Virus record (IMG/VR): IMGVR_UViG_3300050138_000304
Coordinates: 1-48,266 of that record
Reading direction: 5' to 3' (one strand)
Origin: a virus
DNA: 48,266 bases
Position numbers and translations under genes: made by a program. This document shows positions 1 through 9,259 of the stretch, piece after piece (position 1 is the first letter of the stretch; each line of letters opens with the position of its first letter). The notes below the pieces were generated by a model, which was not told the origin of the DNA, made no database searches, and worked only from the letters and a program-made list of their open reading frames with translations.

Positions 1-127
1 GGTGGAGGGATCGCTACTCGGAGCGGCAGCACTTCCACCCGCGCCGCTACTGAAGAAGTCCAGCAGTTGCGAATCCAGCGCGTCCTGTTCGGCACCGGAT
101 TTGGCTCCGGCGTACGTCTTTAACCAG
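1..127. repeat. Terminal direct repeat, left copy (circle closure)
   Basis: Bases 1-127 are identical to 48140-48266. The repeat cuts through the middle of a protein-coding gene whose frame joins perfectly when one copy is removed, so this is assembly overlap at the join of a circular or circularly permuted molecule. It is not a gene-free physical terminus. The length of 127 equals a common largest k-mer size in short-read assembly, which favours the artefact reading. Confidence 0.97.
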
Positions 128-1017
128 TTTCCGGCGGTGTCAAGCACGCCACGAAGGGCATCAGGCGTGGTGGCATTATTCACGAGAGTACGCCAATTTG
201 CCATGATTGCGGGACTCGCCGCCGCACGCGAACCGCCATGCACACGCGCCAAGTTGGTCAGAGTCAATTCCTTCTGCGCTTGAAAGCGGCTGATTTCACG
301 TGCCGAATTCTGCGGGGTGATGTGCAGGAGGTCCGTGAGGGGGTTCATACCCCACTTCGTTGCGGCGCCTGTGACCATGCCACGGACCCCGCCGACTGCG
401 CCTTCTTGCTCTAGCGATGCCAATTCAGCGCGAGACGTACCCAGCTGTTGCAGTCCCATGAGTGCGTCGTGTTGCTGCGCCTGCACTAACTGCGGGTCTT
501 TCCCGGGCTGCACTGTCTTGAAGATGGGTTCACCTTGGGCATTGACCTCAGACATCTGGAGGGAGCCCGGCGCACCCGCCGCGCCGCTCGGCTGCGTCAT
601 CCCCATCATGTCTTTGATGCGTTGGGTCTTGGCCTGCTCCAATGCCACATCGCCCGCCGCTTTCGCTTGATTGGGTGCCATCAATTCCGCCAACTTTTCC
701 TTGACGCCCTGCGCATGCACCTGCGTCTGGGGAGAATTCGGGTTGAGCGCCTGATTCGCGGCTTCGGTATCTGCGACTTGTTTCTGTGCGGGCACACCGA
801 CGAACGGGTCATTCGACTTGGTAATGTCCGCAGCGCCTTCCGGTGTGGCCCCCGTTGCATACGTTGCAGGAAACTGCGCTTGCACGCCAAGCATGCGCCG
901 CTGTTCCTTTTGCTGCGCAATCAGATTGGCGAACGCTTCAGGGTCTACAAGCGGGTCCATTTTCGTCAAATTCTTGAGCGCCGCTAGTGACGCTTGGGGG
1001 TCAGAGGGTAGGGCCAT
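1..1017 (-). CDS. Probable internal virion protein, Gln/Ala-rich; gene spans the circle junction
   Basis: No family is recognised. The frame opens with ATG at 1017 and is still open at base 1. After removing the duplicated 127 bases it continues at 48139 and ends at TAA 48124-48122, giving 344 aa. The protein is hydrophilic, rich in Gln, Ala and Lys, with long helix-prone stretches and no signal peptide or membrane segment. It follows an 85-aa gene by a two-base gap and its stop overlaps the next start in a TAATG junction. Its place after the tail genes and before the lysis genes on the same strand is where podoviruses often carry ejected internal proteins; that role is inference from order and composition only. 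Confidence 0.75.
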   Translation of the reverse strand, partial: MALPSDPQASLAALKNLTKMDPLVDPEAFANLIAQQKEQRRMLGVQAQFPATYATGATPEGAADITKSNDPFVGVPAQKQVADTEAANQALNPNSPQTQVHAQGVKEKLAELMAPNQAKAAGDVALEQAKTQRIKDMMGMTQPSGAAGAPGSLQMSEVNAQGEPIFKTVQPGKDPQLVQAQQHDALMGLQQLGTSRAELASLEQEGAVGGVRGMVTGAATKWGMNPLTDLLHITPQNSAREISRFQAQKELTLTNLARVHGGSRAAASPAIMANWRTLVNNATTPDALRGVLDTAGNWLKTYAGAKSGAEQDALDSQLLDFFSSGAGGSAAAPSSDPST

Positions 1018-1019
1018 TG

Positions 1020-1277
1020 TTAGCTCCCGCTCGCTTTACGGAGTCCCTGCAAACTCATGGGAAACAGACTGGAGGAGGTGGGGTCCGTATTCCCAGACAT
1101 TTTGATGCCCCCCGGTTTCTTGGCACCCATCGCATCCAGGAGTCCGCCCCAGCCCGTACCAAGAAACGGATCGTAGTTAGTATCCCCTTCCGGCACTCCG
1201 ACCATCGTGGGGTCCGTCGGGACCGCCGTCTTGGGCTGATACGCCGCGTTTAGTTGGGCATTGCGTGGGTCAATCAT
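1020..1277 (-). CDS. Hypothetical small virion-region protein (85 aa)
   Basis: No recognised family. The chosen start is ATG 1277 (MIDPRNAQL), directly after the TAA of the upstream 306-aa gene (TAACATG). An upstream GTG/ATG extension would overlap that gene for no visible reason. The protein is proline- and glycine-rich with few strongly hydrophobic residues, consistent with a structural linker or ejected protein. It is co-transcribed with its neighbours on both sides. Confidence 0.6.
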   Translation of the reverse strand: MIDPRNAQLNAAYQPKTAVPTDPTMVGVPEGDTNYDPFLGTGWGGLLDAMGAKKPGGIKMSGNTDPTSSSLFPMSLQGLRKASGS

Positions 1278-1278
1278 G

Positions 1279-2199
1279 TTAGTACGTCGCCCCACTCGGA
1301 CTGAGCGCCGACATCAACCCCGACAAAGCCGAATTGCGCTGGCCTGCCACCAGTTGCGCCTGTTCCATCGCCAAGCGGTCGCGCTCCGACTGCGCCGTGA
1401 TATCTTGCCCACGCTGGGCAATCTGGCCCTCATAACCACTCACCGCTTGCTGCTCTGCAAGGGAATTGGCCGCGGTATTTGAGGCCATCGTTTGTCCGCG
1501 CTGCGTGACGCCCGCGTTCAGGTTCGTCGTGGCGTTGGCATTGGCGAGGTCCGCCGCGGTGGTGGCCTGTGTCCGACTGGCATCCCCCAGTTGCGCCTGT
1601 CCTTGCTGAGCAACACCCGCGGTGCCACGCGCTTCCAGCCCCGACCCCAGCATCCCACGTCCACCCAAGGCCGATCGCAATCCTGTCAGGGCGCCCGCAG
1701 TTTCTTGCCCGGTAGCATCTTTCGCTGCACCAAAGGCGGCACTTTGCGCTGCGGAGGTATCGACAGGTGCAAGGGTCTGCACACCGCTGAAACCGCCCGT
1801 AGATCCATTACCACCACCAGTGCTGGCCTGTATGGAACTAACGCCGCCCCCACTCGTGGATGGCACTCCCGCCGCACTCGACAGCCCAATCAGGGCCGGT
1901 GATGAGATGCCTGGGGATGGCACGGTGGCTGCATTGCCCGTTGTGGGGGGTGCTGCGGTGCCCAGGGGTGACCCAGCAGCGGCACCAAAGGCACTCACCC
2001 CCTGACCGAGCGCGGTCCCTGTGGCGGCAGCGTTCTTACGGGTTTGCGCTGCGATCGCCTGGTTGTAGGCGTCCGTACCCTTGACATACATCACCCCGTC
2101 GATGGTGTCGTAATTAGAACTCGGTGGTTGGACGGGTTTGACGCTATTGTTCTGGTACGGATCTCCGTTAGGACCCGCCGCGATAACCGTATTTCCCAT
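1279..2199 (-). CDS. Probable internal virion protein, Ala/Gly/Gln-rich (306 aa)
   Basis: No catalytic motif or known family is visible. The N-terminal 60 residues contain a 'YDTIDGVMYVKGTDAYNQAI' block. The middle is Gly/Ser/Ala/Thr-rich and the C-terminal 150 residues are Ala/Gln-rich and helix-prone, ending in a Met/Gln segment. It is the first gene after a conserved late promoter-like element (2213-2247), suggesting that it leads its own late transcript together with the two smaller genes downstream. The composition resembles ejection proteins of short-tailed phages; this is an inference. Confidence 0.7.
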   Translation of the reverse strand: MGNTVIAAGPNGDPYQNNSVKPVQPPSSNYDTIDGVMYVKGTDAYNQAIAAQTRKNAAATGTALGQGVSAFGAAAGSPLGTAAPPTTGNAATVPSPGISSPALIGLSSAAGVPSTSGGGVSSIQASTGGGNGSTGGFSGVQTLAPVDTSAAQSAAFGAAKDATGQETAGALTGLRSALGGRGMLGSGLEARGTAGVAQQGQAQLGDASRTQATTAADLANANATTNLNAGVTQRGQTMASNTAANSLAEQQAVSGYEGQIAQRGQDITAQSERDRLAMEQAQLVAGQRNSALSGLMSALSPSGATY

Positions 2200-2212
2200 A
2201 TTCAGGACTCTC

Positions 2213-2247
2213 TTCTCAGTGTACCATCATTGGCACGGATCTTGCTT
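2213..2247 (-). promoter_or_regulatory. Late promoter-like element A
   Basis: On the minus strand this reads GCAAGATCCGTGCCAATG then ATGGTACACTGAGAAG. Nearly the same roughly 36 bases occur ahead of the scaffold gene (17182-17216), and the GTACACT-GAGAAG part recurs at 44225-44240. TGGTACACT looks like an extended -10 (TGnTAnnnT). The upstream half contains the genome-wide TGGCA-N7-TGC element, here TGGCACGGATCTTGC read on the plus strand. The element sits in the 46-base gap ahead of the 306-aa gene. Promoter function is inferred from repetition and position. Confidence 0.55.
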
Positions 2248-2623
2248 AAACGAAGCCGATTTCGCCTTCCCCTTGAATCGTCAATGCTGTGGCGGTGTTG
2301 GAGCCCCCCACAAGGAAGTCGGCGACGTCCATCCGGAGGAGGCCGAGCCACTCAAAGTACGACCCAACGGGCACGGCGACACCCGTCCCAATCACCTCGG
2401 TGCCCGCGACGTTTCCCGCCGTTCCCCCTTTCCACAAACTGAAGGTGGCCGCGATCGAGGCATGTTTATTGACGATCCGCACATGCCGCAGGATGACGTA
2501 CGGCTGCGTCATGGTGTAGCCCGTCGGCCCCGTCACGGCGGTGATGTTGAAGTTCCAGATGTTCGTGGTCAACGTGGCGGTGAGGGCCACAGGACCAAGC
2601 GAGATGAGTTTGTTAGCAGCCAT
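2246..2623 (-). CDS. Small virion surface/decoration-like protein (125 aa)
   Basis: The family is not recognised. It is a beta-rich sequence with alternating Thr/Val/Ile and Gly, and a pattern (VILRHVRIVNKHASIAATF, then GTGVAVPVGSYFEWLG) typical of jelly-roll-like decoration or receptor-interface proteins. There is no signal peptide. It starts at ATG 2623, two bases after the stop of the previous frame, and its stop overlaps the regulatory element downstream. It lies after the collagen-like fibre gene, so a role at the tail tip or capsid surface is plausible but unproven. Confidence 0.65.
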   Translation of the reverse strand: MAANKLISLGPVALTATLTTNIWNFNITAVTGPTGYTMTQPYVILRHVRIVNKHASIAATFSLWKGGTAGNVAGTEVIGTGVAVPVGSYFEWLGLLRMDVADFLVGGSNTATALTIQGEGEIGFV

Positions 2624-2625
2624 AC

Positions 2626-2852
2626 TTAGACTCCTGCGAGCATGTTCCAGAATGAGGCGATTTGTGAACTGATGGCGGCATCGCTGGCGTCGGTTTTGAT
2701 GTAACCATCGGAGAAGTCGAACGTGATATTGCTGGCGACAAGATTGACACCACTCGCGATGGTCGCAGGAAGGGTACCTGTCTGCCCATTGAGTGTGTTC
2801 TTCGCCAGCCCAACGCGATTGGCACGGCGAGGCGTTTCAAGGTGTTCGCCAT
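2626..2852 (-). pseudogene. Small tail-region gene that appears frameshifted
   Basis: A strong ribosome site (TAGGAGAACAGCT) precedes ATG 2852, and translation begins MANTLKRLAVP. That frame soon becomes low-quality Arg/Ser/Pro sequence. The -1 frame over the same DNA reads convincingly as virion protein (NRVGLAKNTLNGQTGTLPA, then ASGVNLVASNITFDFSDG, ending NMLAGV with TAA at 2626-2628), yet it has no ATG, GTG or TTG start between the upstream stop (2863) and this block. A one-base loss near 2800-2830, an assembly error, or a programmed -1 shift could each explain this. No canonical slippery heptamer is obvious. Confidence 0.5.
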
Positions 2853-2862
2853 AGCTGTTCTC

Positions 2863-3243
2863 CTAGAGTGTCGCGGCCTTCGCGTGAATGGCCGCGAGCG
2901 CCGCGGCGGGCGTGATCGGGGGTAACGGCGCCGGCAGCGCCGCCCGCAGGACGTTGAGTTGATCGATGAGCGCGAGCACGAGCGCCCGCGTGGCGATCGG
3001 GAAGCTGTCGACATCGGCCTGCGCGGCGAATTGCGGTGTCGCCGCGGGGCTCGTCTCGAGGACGTTCCGCGCCGCCGTCACATGAGCGGGTAGCCAGGCG
3101 GTCGCTTTCTTGAGCGAATAGGTCGCGGAGCCGGGCATGTGCTGATAGCCCGCCGTGGCATCGAGCGCGCGCAAGTTCGCGAGGAGCGTCGCCGGGTCGG
3201 GCTCGGTCGTGCGGGTCACGCTGAACGCTTGGTAGGCACTCAC
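2863..3243 (-). CDS. Hypothetical tail-region protein, Ala/Pro-rich (126 aa)
   Basis: The start is set at GTG 3243 because it overlaps the TGA of the collagen-like fibre gene in a GTGA junction; an ATG six codons upstream would lie inside that gene. The sequence is Ala/Leu/Pro-rich, with a helical C-terminal half ('[19 protein letters not shown]') and no recognised domain. Similar small helical proteins often sit beside phage fibre genes as chaperones or tip subunits; here that is only a positional guess. Confidence 0.65.
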   Translation of the reverse strand: MSAYQAFSVTRTTEPDPATLLANLRALDATAGYQHMPGSATYSLKKATAWLPAHVTAARNVLETSPAATPQFAAQADVDSFPIATRALVLALIDQLNVLRAALPAPLPPITPAAALAAIHAKAATL

Positions 3244-4442
3244 AGGACTTCGCCTACACACGTGCCAAACGCATACGTCGCGTTCACGCTGGCCGAAAAC
3301 GTCGCGGCGCTGTTGCCGTTCTGGATGAGGATTTGCGAGAGACCCGCGATCGTGATGAAGCGACCCCCGAGCTGCGTGACGAGATTATCTAAAATGATGG
3401 CAAAGCTGGAGGCGTTGCCGCCCGTAAATATAAAGCCGCCAAACTGGCCGCCGGCGATCTGCAGGAGAGCCGTGGGCGTCCCGGCGATCGACGTCGTTAG
3501 CACTTCAACCGCGACGCTCAGGCGCCGCCCATCAAGGAGATACTTCATGATCGAGCGGTCGCCGACGTCGACGGTCCACGTCATCGCGCCGCTGCCGGTA
3601 AAGTCGCCGGCAACATAGGCGGGCGTAATCCATGCACCTTGCGCGTGCTGGACGAGACGCCAGCGCGGCGTCCCCGCGACGAGGCTCGCGTCGTAGACGT
3701 AGCGCGCGGCCCCGCCCGGCGCGATGGAGGTCGGGCCAGAGGTCGCGTTATTCGTCACGCGCCACGCGGCCGCCGGGGTCGCATGTTCGTGGATGAGATC
3801 GGTTTGCTGCGTGCCGAGATTACGGAACGTGAGTGATTGTCCGTCTTGGCCGGGCGCGATCCCCTGCACGGTCAAGAGCGCGGCGTTGAGCAGAAAGATC
3901 GTGAGCGGCCCGTTGCCGGGCGGAATCGGGAGCGCGTTCTGCACGCCCGTCGTCGTGATCGTGAGCGTGCCGGGGCCCCAGGTCGGCATCGTCGCTGGCC
4001 ACGGCCACACGAGATCATCGCCGTCCTGGCCGTCGAACCCCATCGGGCCGGGCGCACCTACCGCGCCCGCGGCCCCTTGCGCGCCCGGAGCGCCAGGGCC
4101 GCCCGGTGCGCCCGGCACACCGTCCGCGCCGTCGATGCCGTCAATGCCGTCGAGCCCCATCCCGACCGGTCCCTGCACTCCTTGAGCGCCGCGCGCGCCA
4201 ACAATTCCCGAAGGACCCGGTTCGCCCTCGGCGCCGTCGTCACCGGGAAATCCGCGAGGTCCAGCCGTAACGGTATTGCTGGCGGCGCTATTCTTCGTCG
4301 CAAGCAGCGCCGACACGTCCACACCCAATCCTCGCAGCGCCCCAAAGAGCACTTCGAACATCTGGTTGACGCCCTCGACTTGCGTTTCGGTGAGGGGCCA
4401 TGCGAGTTCGTAGAGTGGACGACCGGGGACTGTCAGCGCCAT
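3240..4442 (-). CDS. Tail fibre/appendage protein with collagen-like repeats (400 aa)
   Basis: Residues 1-55 form a helical N-terminal module. Residues about 60-145 are a run of Gly-X-Y triplets ([37 protein letters not shown]), the hallmark of phage collagen-like triple helices. The remaining 250 residues are beta-rich and end in a Cys-containing tip (GTCVGEVL). This predicts a trimeric fibre or spike: N-terminal anchor, collagen shaft, and C-terminal head that may bind the host. The start overlaps the stop of the 538-aa tail gene (TAATG). Whether it is a tail or capsid fibre cannot be told from sequence. Confidence 0.8.
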   Translation of the reverse strand: MALTVPGRPLYELAWPLTETQVEGVNQMFEVLFGALRGLGVDVSALLATKNSAASNTVTAGPRGFPGDDGAEGEPGPSGIVGARGAQGVQGPVGMGLDGIDGIDGADGVPGAPGGPGAPGAQGAAGAVGAPGPMGFDGQDGDDLVWPWPATMPTWGPGTLTITTTGVQNALPIPPGNGPLTIFLLNAALLTVQGIAPGQDGQSLTFRNLGTQQTDLIHEHATPAAAWRVTNNATSGPTSIAPGGAARYVYDASLVAGTPRWRLVQHAQGAWITPAYVAGDFTGSGAMTWTVDVGDRSIMKYLLDGRRLSVAVEVLTTSIAGTPTALLQIAGGQFGGFIFTGGNASSFAIILDNLVTQLGGRFITIAGLSQILIQNGNSAATFSASVNATYAFGTCVGEVL

Positions 4443-6058
4443 TAGCGACGCCCAATCAGATTGACGGGGTTAATTTCGTACCCGAATAGGTTGACGTCCA
4501 CGCCGACTTCCGCATTCACCAATTCCAGTTGCGCGTGTTTGCCAGTGCCGAGACGCCCCAACCGTTGACGGGATTTAGTGAGGTCGGCGTATTGCGTCTT
4601 GGTAATTGAGGCGTTGCTACTACCGACCCGAGACACCACAGACAGATGCCCAGTGGGTTGCGCCACACCCAGAATGCTTACTTCGCCAAAGAACTTTTCT
4701 TGATCAGGCGTCTCTACTGCGTGCCGCTTTCCAATGGCGTCGAATGTGATGGCCGTGGCGGTATCCGCAAGACCATCCTGCCGCGCATCCTGATCCTGAA
4801 ACACCGATGCCGCACTCCCAACCATCGGGAGGCTACGATTGGCGCTGTTGGTCCGCAGGAACGCCGACGTCGGCGTAAACAACGTCGTCAGATGGGGTCC
4901 CCACCATGTGCCATCGGCAATGTTGTATTCAATCCACGTATTAACGACTGAACTGCCTGCCGCAGCAAGATACAGTCGATAGCAGGGACGTGCCACATCA
5001 ATCGTGGCAAACGCAATCGGAAACAGGTCTTGGTTGAAGTAGCTGGTCGTTGTGAACCACGATCGCACATTCCCCTTCGTATCGGTGCCGTTTGAAATGC
5101 ACGTGATCCCCGCCGAGTTCCATGTATACACACCATCCTTCCAGAGGAAGTAGGCCGTATCGCGAAATACCTTCATCGTCTCTTGCGACTCCAGTCCGAG
5201 TTCTCTCGAAAGGATAATGACGTTAAGGTCAGTGTCGGTAAACCCGAGCGCGTTGAGCGTCTCAGCGCCGCTGCCCGTGATCTGTGCGAGGAGGTTGCGC
5301 CGTCCCACGCCAAGCGCATCCCGGCGTGGCAAGAGACCCACCACGCCGAAGAGGTCAGAGCCTTTACCCGGGATCGGTAGCGAGTTATCAGATGGCCACG
5401 CATATTGAATCCCGGCTTCAGTGTAGCGAACATCATCAATGTCGGTGTCGCCCACACCAAACAAGCGTCCACGGAATTCCGCAATGCACGTCAGACGGGG
5501 TGGGGTGCCGAGAACGGGTGCCCCGAAGATGGAAAGTCCCGCATCAGGGAGATTGTCCTGAATAGTCGTGATAACGTTGCCATTCAGATCCACCCACTGA
5601 AAATACACGGCACCGTTATCCGTGGTGCGGTAGAGACGTCGCAGTGTAATCTGGTCCGGCGAGACATCCACACTGGCCGCTTGCAGAAATTGACTGGTGA
5701 TGGTGACACCTAAACTCGGTGGGCTGTAGTCACTCTCGCTGATGATGTTGCCGAAGGCATCCAAGGTGACGAAGGTCGCTTTGACCATGAAGTGTCCGGT
5801 GAGTGTGCTGCTGCCCTGCCCCGTCAGGACGGGCTGAAGGCGGGGTGGCTTCGGCGTGAGCAACCGCACGATGCCCAGTGCGTCAATGATGAGGGGCTGG
5901 CTGGGCGTGTTCACTAGCACGGCGTAGTTGCCGTAGATCACCCAGCGAGGCGGCACATCGGTACGCAGCGTAATCCCCGTAGGGAGGGTCAGCGTGGACA
6001 GCACTCCGGCATCACTGAGCCGTTGAAGGGAGGTGCCTGCTTGAATGATGGACGGCAT
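4442..6058 (-). CDS. Tail hub/nozzle-like beta-propeller protein (538 aa)
   Basis: The middle of the protein (about residues 185-260) carries the pattern '[20 protein letters not shown]' followed by '[15 protein letters not shown]'. This is typical of short-tailed phage nozzle and DNA-stabilisation proteins, in which a propeller blade is followed by a Tyr/Trp-Pro turn. The rest is beta-rich with regular blade-like spacing. Length and position (after a 913-aa tail protein and before the fibre) fit a tail-tube or nozzle component. The start and stop overlap both neighbours in TAATG form, so its expression is coupled. Family assignment is by motif only. Confidence 0.65.
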   Translation of the reverse strand: MPSIIQAGTSLQRLSDAGVLSTLTLPTGITLRTDVPPRWVIYGNYAVLVNTPSQPLIIDALGIVRLLTPKPPRLQPVLTGQGSSTLTGHFMVKATFVTLDAFGNIISESDYSPPSLGVTITSQFLQAASVDVSPDQITLRRLYRTTDNGAVYFQWVDLNGNVITTIQDNLPDAGLSIFGAPVLGTPPRLTCIAEFRGRLFGVGDTDIDDVRYTEAGIQYAWPSDNSLPIPGKGSDLFGVVGLLPRRDALGVGRRNLLAQITGSGAETLNALGFTDTDLNVIILSRELGLESQETMKVFRDTAYFLWKDGVYTWNSAGITCISNGTDTKGNVRSWFTTTSYFNQDLFPIAFATIDVARPCYRLYLAAAGSSVVNTWIEYNIADGTWWGPHLTTLFTPTSAFLRTNSANRSLPMVGSAASVFQDQDARQDGLADTATAITFDAIGKRHAVETPDQEKFFGEVSILGVAQPTGHLSVVSRVGSSNASITKTQYADLTKSRQRLGRLGTGKHAQLELVNAEVGVDVNLFGYEINPVNLIGRR

Positions 6059-8799
6059 TAGAGCGGCTCAATCCCATAGATCGGTAACAGGGCATGCGTG
6101 GTGTCGGGCAACGTTGTCGTCAAATTCGTCCAGGTGATGCCATCGGGGGTGCTTACGATCACGCCAGACAGGGACTTGCCGCCCCCAATAGCGTAGAGAA
6201 ATCCGCTGTCCTCAAATAAGAGGTTGATGGGACGCAACGTGCCGCCTGCCCCGGAATACGCTGTCGTCCATGAGGTGCCGTCGAACTTTCGGATGGTCAC
6301 GACGGCGGGGGTATCGTTGTTCCAATAGGCCGCATACAGGTTGCCCTGAAACACCCGCATCGCTGCAAATCCGTTGTTGACAATCGCTGTGCCGCCCGCG
6401 CCGGTATCGGAGGTGGTGTAGGCACCGGCCGTATCGCGCACAATGACGAGTCCGCGTACCGTGCCGACGCGATCCGTGCCGACATACAGCTTCCCAAGGT
6501 ACGACACCATCGCATCGACGGCGCCCTGTGACGACCCCGCGACATCGGCATCCTGCGTCCATGCCGTGTCAATACCCGGACGAAAGTAGTAGATTTTGCC
6601 CGCGGTGCCGACGCCATTATTCGTCCCACACCACAGCCGCCCCATATGCCACGCCAACGCATATGGCATTTCGCCCGCGGCAAACTTCGTCCCCAACACC
6701 GTCAGTAGTCCCGTTGCCGGGTCCAACTCAAACACCCGCCCACGCCAATCAGCGGAGGAGGTGCCCGAGTCAAATGTGGAGAGATAGCACACGCCATTCG
6801 CCGCCAGCATCGACAGCACCGCTTGTGGTACCGTGCCGCTATCCGTCGCCGGAAGCGTACACAACAGGCGATCCGCATGTCCATCAAAAATGCGAATTGG
6901 TGGATACGTCGTATTGACGGTATACCCCTTGGACGGATAGATCGTGAAGTTGTCCACGATGCAGGACGCGGCGGGCGATCCACCAAAATGCGCCGTGCCT
7001 GCGGTGGCCCATACACCAATATTGGTCCACAATCGCGGGTCCGCCGGGGTCCCACCCGACACCACCATCGTGTTGCCGCCGAATTCGATGGGCGATTCAA
7101 ACCAGCCATCATCTGTTGCCGGACCACTACAGGCCACAAATCCGGCGCCCGGCGAATCCACCTGATAGATGGACTCCCCCAGCGACGCTTTACACCACCA
7201 CTGCGGCACCCCCGCAGGAAAGAGCGGGATGATGGCGTTCGACGCGGGAATGGCCCCCGATGTTGGCGTCTCAATGACGAGGGTCGTACCATCCGTATTC
7301 GGAACCGGCGTGGCCGTTGCGGTGCCCGTGGGCAGCACCGTCACCGGCACCGTCGTGGTGCCACCTCCAAATGCAAACCCGTAGACATCTGTGCCGTTAC
7401 CTGCGACGTCTGACCCGATGGCGATGTCGCCCAGTGCAAAGGCATTGATACCGCCCGCAGCGATTTGCCCATTGGCGATGGAGCAGTAGGTGGAGACGGT
7501 GCCCGTCTGGATCGGACCACGCCATGCGGCTTCCGGCGCACCCGCCACGTATGGCCGCGTCACTGCAAAGGCGGGCGTGTAGCCCAGTCCCGTGACATGT
7601 ACGCCAATGCCCCCACCCCCCGTCACTTTGAAGGTGGAGAACGTCTGCCAGATTGGGTCCGTCGCCACAATATCAAACACGACGTAATAGTAGCGCACGA
7701 TGGTGCCGGTGTCGTTGACGTTGTTATCAGTACCCAGAGTAAACGTTCCCGCATGACCCAGGTCAGAAGGCGGAACAACCGTGACGATTTGATTCGTCAG
7801 GGATTTGGCTTCCGCTTCAAGAGACACGGAACCCCCGATGGGCATATCGGTATTCTGGATAACGGCAACACCTACACGCCCAAAGACCCAGAGCATCGTC
7901 GGCGTGACCCCCGAGGGCAATGTCACTGTCGGATTCGGGGAGGTGTGCGCTTGATAGTGCCCCGTCCGCATCTTCAGCCCACTGGTATCGGAAAGAATGA
8001 CAGCGGTGTACGTCGCCCCATTGGTGTTGACGTGAACACCCTGTCCCGCGTCATCTTTGACCGTGAACCCGCCTGCAACCATCGACATGATGCCGCCCGT
8101 CGTCGTCTGATTGGTGCCCACGGACATCAAGGCCGTCTTACCTTGGGTAAGCATATCATCTGTACAGACGGTGGCATCGTATGTTAGTGACGGCCAGATC
8201 CAGACGACCCGAGAGCCTGCCGACAGATCAACAGCCGTGGCAATTAGACGATTCGATGTGCCGTCTCCGGTATAGGTAAGAATCTGTTGCGACCACTTGC
8301 CCCCGCCACCCACGGCATAGGTGCCGCTATTCGCCAAGCCCACCCACTGCCAGTTCGCGGTCGTTTGCGCCACGCCATTCGCATCGGTATAACTGACGCC
8401 AGTGATGGTCCCATTCAGCGTAGACGCCGACACAGTATGTGTAGACCCATCTGGCAGCGTCAACTGATTGGTGGTGTCGTACATCACCAACGGACCCGTT
8501 TGAAAATCCACGCCGCTGGGATTAGCTTTTGAGGTGCCGCTATTGAAGGCGATCGCAGCCGTCAGAGGCGTATATCCGTACACCGCACTCACGGTGCCTG
8601 CGGAGGTACGGAACGGGGTGGTCGCGGCTTTCGACGGGTCAAAGGGCGTTTCGTAACCCGGAATACGAATCAAGCCGTCTGGACCCGGAAACCCCTGGGG
8701 TACCGCCAGAAATGCCGCCACATTCGCGACGACCGTCGGGTCGGTCGCATTTATTGGGTACTGGTAGCGATAATACACCGGAATGTACGGCAACGCCAT
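6058..8799 (-). CDS. Large tail protein with C-terminal beta-propeller/Kelch-like repeats (913 aa)
   Basis: The N-terminus (MALPYIPVYYRYQYPI) has no signal sequence. Roughly residues 40-560 are beta-rich and Thr/Gly/Val-dominated. Residues 620-913 contain repeated blade-like units (GKIYYFRPGID, GKLYVGTDRVGTVRGLVIV, GNLYAAYWNNDTPAVVTIR, GFLYAIGGGKSL), suggesting a propeller. It is the largest structural gene, with TAATG overlaps on both sides. In a short-tailed phage a protein of this size and fold would be a tail hub, tailspike or nozzle-associated protein. I see no clear lyase or hydrolase catalytic signature. Confidence 0.65.
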   Translation of the reverse strand: MALPYIPVYYRYQYPINATDPTVVANVAAFLAVPQGFPGPDGLIRIPGYETPFDPSKAATTPFRTSAGTVSAVYGYTPLTAAIAFNSGTSKANPSGVDFQTGPLVMYDTTNQLTLPDGSTHTVSASTLNGTITGVSYTDANGVAQTTANWQWVGLANSGTYAVGGGGKWSQQILTYTGDGTSNRLIATAVDLSAGSRVVWIWPSLTYDATVCTDDMLTQGKTALMSVGTNQTTTGGIMSMVAGGFTVKDDAGQGVHVNTNGATYTAVILSDTSGLKMRTGHYQAHTSPNPTVTLPSGVTPTMLWVFGRVGVAVIQNTDMPIGGSVSLEAEAKSLTNQIVTVVPPSDLGHAGTFTLGTDNNVNDTGTIVRYYYVVFDIVATDPIWQTFSTFKVTGGGGIGVHVTGLGYTPAFAVTRPYVAGAPEAAWRGPIQTGTVSTYCSIANGQIAAGGINAFALGDIAIGSDVAGNGTDVYGFAFGGGTTTVPVTVLPTGTATATPVPNTDGTTLVIETPTSGAIPASNAIIPLFPAGVPQWWCKASLGESIYQVDSPGAGFVACSGPATDDGWFESPIEFGGNTMVVSGGTPADPRLWTNIGVWATAGTAHFGGSPAASCIVDNFTIYPSKGYTVNTTYPPIRIFDGHADRLLCTLPATDSGTVPQAVLSMLAANGVCYLSTFDSGTSSADWRGRVFELDPATGLLTVLGTKFAAGEMPYALAWHMGRLWCGTNNGVGTAGKIYYFRPGIDTAWTQDADVAGSSQGAVDAMVSYLGKLYVGTDRVGTVRGLVIVRDTAGAYTTSDTGAGGTAIVNNGFAAMRVFQGNLYAAYWNNDTPAVVTIRKFDGTSWTTAYSGAGGTLRPINLLFEDSGFLYAIGGGKSLSGVIVSTPDGITWTNLTTTLPDTTHALLPIYGIEPL

Positions 8800-9077
8800 T
8801 AGGATGTGGCTCCTCGACCGATGTAGACCGCATGCAACCCCGCGGGCGTGGTGGTGGGCACTGGCAAATCAATCCCTCCCAGCACGATCCCCGCGGTGGC
8901 CGTCGTGGTAAACCGCACGAGTCCGGCCCGTTTCCGCAAACTCGAGGACCCCGACGACACCTCCGACACAGCATTCTGCGCCTGCATCAATTCATTGTCC
9001 GCGAGTTCCAGGGGGTTCTTATCGACGTTCACACCGTTGAGCCCCATGCTCTCAACGATGAGCGGAATCTGCGCCAT
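8799..9077 (-). CDS. Small tail/portal-vertex protein with LRKR motif (92 aa)
   Basis: It contains 'GVNVDKNPLELADNELMQAQ' followed by 'SSLRKRAGLVRF'. In many short-tailed phages this segment forms the N-terminus of the large nozzle/stabilisation protein (GV-D-NP-EL--NEL-QA-N...LRKRPG). Here it is a separate 92-aa gene immediately ahead of the 913-aa tail protein, with a TAATG overlap. The split suggests either a natural two-gene arrangement or separation of an ancestral fused protein. Assignment to the tail is therefore supported by motif and by neighbour. Confidence 0.65.
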   Translation of the reverse strand: MAQIPLIVESMGLNGVNVDKNPLELADNELMQAQNAVSEVSSGSSSLRKRAGLVRFTTTATAGIVLGGIDLPVPTTTPAGLHAVYIGRGATS

Positions 9078-9078
9078 G

Positions 9079-9258
9079 TTACTTCTGAGCGGCGCGTTTC
9101 AGTCCTTTGAGCGCCGCGCCCTTGGACGGTCCCTGCGCGGTATTTGAATTGTACCAAACCTTCCCTGCGATGGCGGGTTTGTCGGCGTTCTTCCCGCCCT
9201 GAAAGGGATCGGGTTTCCCTTGGGGTTCCAGTGCAGCCGGTCGTTTCGTGAATGCCAT
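9079..9258 (-). CDS. Small basic hypothetical protein (59 aa)
   Basis: The gene starts at ATG 9258, directly after the TAA of the connector gene (TAACATG), and ends with TAA one base before the next start. It fills the gap exactly, which supports it being real. The protein is Lys/Ala/Pro-rich (MAFTKRPAALEPQGKPD at the N-terminus, ALKGLKRAAQK at the end), hydrophilic and without cysteines. The LKxLKxAxxK-type C-terminus resembles the endings of two other small late proteins (21692-22033 and 22034-22279). Confidence 0.6.
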   Translation of the reverse strand: MAFTKRPAALEPQGKPDPFQGGKNADKPAIAGKVWYNSNTAQGPSKGAALKGLKRAAQK

Positions 9259-9259
9259 G

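Noticed and set aside
2213-2247. Classical sigma-70 promoter with -35 TTGACA
   Set aside because: Only an extended -10-like TGGTACACT is present; no acceptable -35 at 16-18 bases. The element is therefore reported as promoter-like only.
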